The notes under the pieces are model-generated. The model made no database searches, was not told where the DNA came from, and saw only the letters and a program-made list of their open reading frames with translations. Made by a program: the position numbers and the translations under genes. 64,000 nucleotides of DNA from positions 3,782,001 through 3,846,000 of the forward strand of contig NZ_JAVDYG010000001.1 of NCBI RefSeq assembly GCF_031458325.1, given 5' to 3'. The DNA is from Nocardioides marmoribigeumensis. Its GTDB lineage: Bacteria > Actinomycetota > Actinomycetes > Propionibacteriales > Nocardioidaceae. Of this stretch, positions 62,841-64,000 are shown piece after piece (position 1 is the first letter of the stretch; each line of letters opens with the position of its first letter).

Positions 62841-62861
62841 GTCGGGGCCGAAGGGCCCGAC
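62841..62861 (+). terminator. Hairpin after the tad operon
   Basis: GTCGGGGCC (62841-62849), loop GAAG and GGCCCGAC (62854-62861) form a stem with one bulged G, 16 bp past the last tad gene. Confidence 0.5.
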
Positions 62862-62986
62862 CCGCCCAGGGGGTGATGACCACCGTCAGCTCTGCCCCAT
62901 AGGGTGAGTCCGCTGCCCCGACAGCGGTGATCCCCGGCTGACCCGAGGACGCCCTGGGGGCGCACGCCCAGCTGAAGGAGGTCACC

Positions 62987-63646
62987 GTGTCTCGGGAGCA
63001 CGCCATGGCCACCGGCGAGACGTCGGTGCTGCCACCGGTGCGCCGCTCCGGTCCGCCGGACGCGTTGCGCGTGCTGCGCGAGCGCACCTCGAGCCCCCAC
63101 GCCGGCCTCGACGCCGGGCTCACCGGCGACGACCGTCGCGTCGCCGACGAGCCGTCCTACCTCCGGCTGCTGCACGTGCTCGCCACCCTCCATGCCGGGG
63201 TCGAGGCGCCGCTGCACGAGTGGGTCGGCGTCACCCCGTGGGTCCGCGACGCCCTCGGTGACGTGCCGCTCCCCGCCCGCGCCGGCCTCTTCGCCGACGA
63301 CCTGGTGAGCCTGGGCGCGACCGCGCCCGACCCCCACCTCGCCGAGGAGTACGACGACGCGCACGGCCTGGCGACCCTCTACCTCCTCGCCGGGTCGTCC
63401 AAGGGCGCCCGGGTCCTGCTGCGGGGGTTGCCCGACGACGTGGCGCCCGGCGCCCGGCGTGGTCTCACCGACGCCGCCTCGCGCGACTCCGCCCGCCTGT
63501 GGGGTGCGGTGGTGTCCCTGCTGGGCGCGCCGCTGGCGCGGGCCCACCCGAGCACCCACCTCGACCTGGCCGCTGCGGCCGCGGACCGGGCGGCCGGCGT
63601 CTTCGGTGCCCTGCACGCACTGGTCGACGGGCGGAGGGCCTCGTGA
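62987..63646 (+). CDS. bphO: Heme oxygenase-like protein (BphO type)
   Basis: 219 aa from GTG 62987, with a near-perfect AAGGAGGT site 4 nt upstream. The proximal heme His is likely in RERTSSPHAGLDAGLTG (near residue 38). The distal-helix pattern is AHGLATLYLLAGSSKGARVLLRGL. Opens heme to biliverdin, the chromophore for the phytochrome that follows (4-bp overlap). It resembles the BphO group more than the HmuO iron-scavenging group because of this pairing. Confidence 0.85.
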   Translation: MSREHAMATGETSVLPPVRRSGPPDALRVLRERTSSPHAGLDAGLTGDDRRVADEPSYLRLLHVLATLHAGVEAPLHEWVGVTPWVRDALGDVPLPARAGLFADDLVSLGATAPDPHLAEEYDDAHGLATLYLLAGSSKGARVLLRGLPDDVAPGARRGLTDAASRDSARLWGAVVSLLGAPLARAHPSTHLDLAAAAADRAAGVFGALHALVDGRRAS

Positions 63647-64000
63647 GCGACGCGACGGCCACCGAGGTCGCCGAGGGCTTCCTCCCGGTCGGTGCCGACA
63701 TCGACCTCACCAACTGCGAGCGCGAGCCGATCCACATCCCCGGCAGCGTCCAGCCGCACGGCGTCCTGCTCACCACGACCGGCCTCGACGGCACCGTGGT
63801 GCAGGTCAGCAGCAACTGCGCCGCCGTCTTCGGCGTGGAGGCCGAGCACCTGCTCGGCGTCCCGGTCGCCGACCTTTTCCACCCCTCCTCGAGCCGCGTG
63901 CTGGCGCGCGCGATGGCGGACCCCGCCGCTGACCGCACGATCTCCCCGTGGCGCGTGATGGTGCCGGACGGCTCCGGACGCCCGGTCGTCTACGACCTGC
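63643..64000 (+). CDS. bphP: Bacteriophytochrome, N-terminal part (cut by window edge)
   Basis: The first 119 residues of a bacteriophytochrome from GTG 63643. The biliverdin-binding Cys is in LTNCEREPIHIPGSVQPHGVLL (Cys25), exactly where Deinococcus-type BphP carries it. The PAS domain continues through VVQVSSNCAAVFG and LLGVPVADLFHPSS. The GAF, PHY and output domains lie beyond the window, so whether it is a histidine kinase or a diguanylate-cyclase type is not visible. Confidence 0.9.
   Translation, partial: MSDATATEVAEGFLPVGADIDLTNCEREPIHIPGSVQPHGVLLTTTGLDGTVVQVSSNCAAVFGVEAEHLLGVPVADLFHPSSSRVLARAMADPAADRTISPWRVMVPDGSGRPVVYDL

Overview
This window is chromosomal DNA from a high-GC actinobacterium, most likely a member of the Nocardioidaceae (Nocardioides-like). 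The reasons are very high GC, many GTG starts, chains of 4-bp stop/start overlaps, a WhiB regulator, F420 biosynthesis genes, MtrAB-LpqB, and a gene order (fbiB-fbiA-whiB-Rv3259/DUF3499-manB-SIS protein-ahcY-mtrA-mtrB-lpqB-comF-hpf-secA) that is conserved from Mycobacterium to Streptomyces. Species cannot be fixed from the sequence alone.

Layout. 1-21.3 kb is the conserved core block: DUF3105 membrane protein (cut by the window edge), F420 side-chain genes, whiB, mannose-phosphate metabolism, S-adenosylhomocysteine hydrolase, the MtrAB-LpqB envelope-control system, a threonine dehydratase, a frameshifted endonuclease VIII gene, comF, a probable raiA-type structured RNA, hpf, an orphan NarL-type regulator, a winged-helix protein and secA. 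21.3-44.7 kb is mixed housekeeping: Rv3235-like and LysM proteins, a BldC-like small HTH regulator, CpaB/CpaE-like Tad proteins, a wax-ester-synthase-like protein with an altered active site, proline and glutamate catabolism (pruA, giant NAD-glutamate dehydrogenase), amidase, SDR, a DUF222/HNH protein, an NHEJ cluster (Ku, LigD ligase, LigD polymerase) and a DoxX protein. 44.8-46.7 kb is a polytopic glycosyltransferase-like protein. 46.9-62.8 kb is a Tad/Flp pilus operon (cpaF-tadB-tadC-pilin-TadE-TadE-TadG). 63-64 kb begins a heme oxygenase plus bacteriophytochrome pair.

The most notable feature is an integrative element of about 11.46 kb (about 47509-58968) sitting inside the Walker A codons of cpaF. 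It is bounded by a shared GCAC. Removing it restores an in-frame 1251-nt cpaF that reads SGGTQAGKTT. It carries a large serine integrase facing the right end, a second small serine resolvase, a terminase large subunit, a primase-polymerase/helicase, an array of eight AAACCGC/GCGGTTT repeats that looks like an origin, a chain of tiny genes, and accessory genes (DUF5343 plus Ymh-like pair, DUF4145). It has no capsid, portal, tail or lysis genes, so it looks like a phage satellite or replicative mobilisable island rather than a prophage. While integrated it should silence the pilus ATPase, so excision could work as a genetic switch.

Regulation visible in the sequence: several key genes (fbiA, DUF3499, manB, secA, gdh, an amidase, ku, the glycosyltransferase) have a TAnnnT-like -10 hexamer only 6-7 nt before the start codon, the signature of leaderless transcription.
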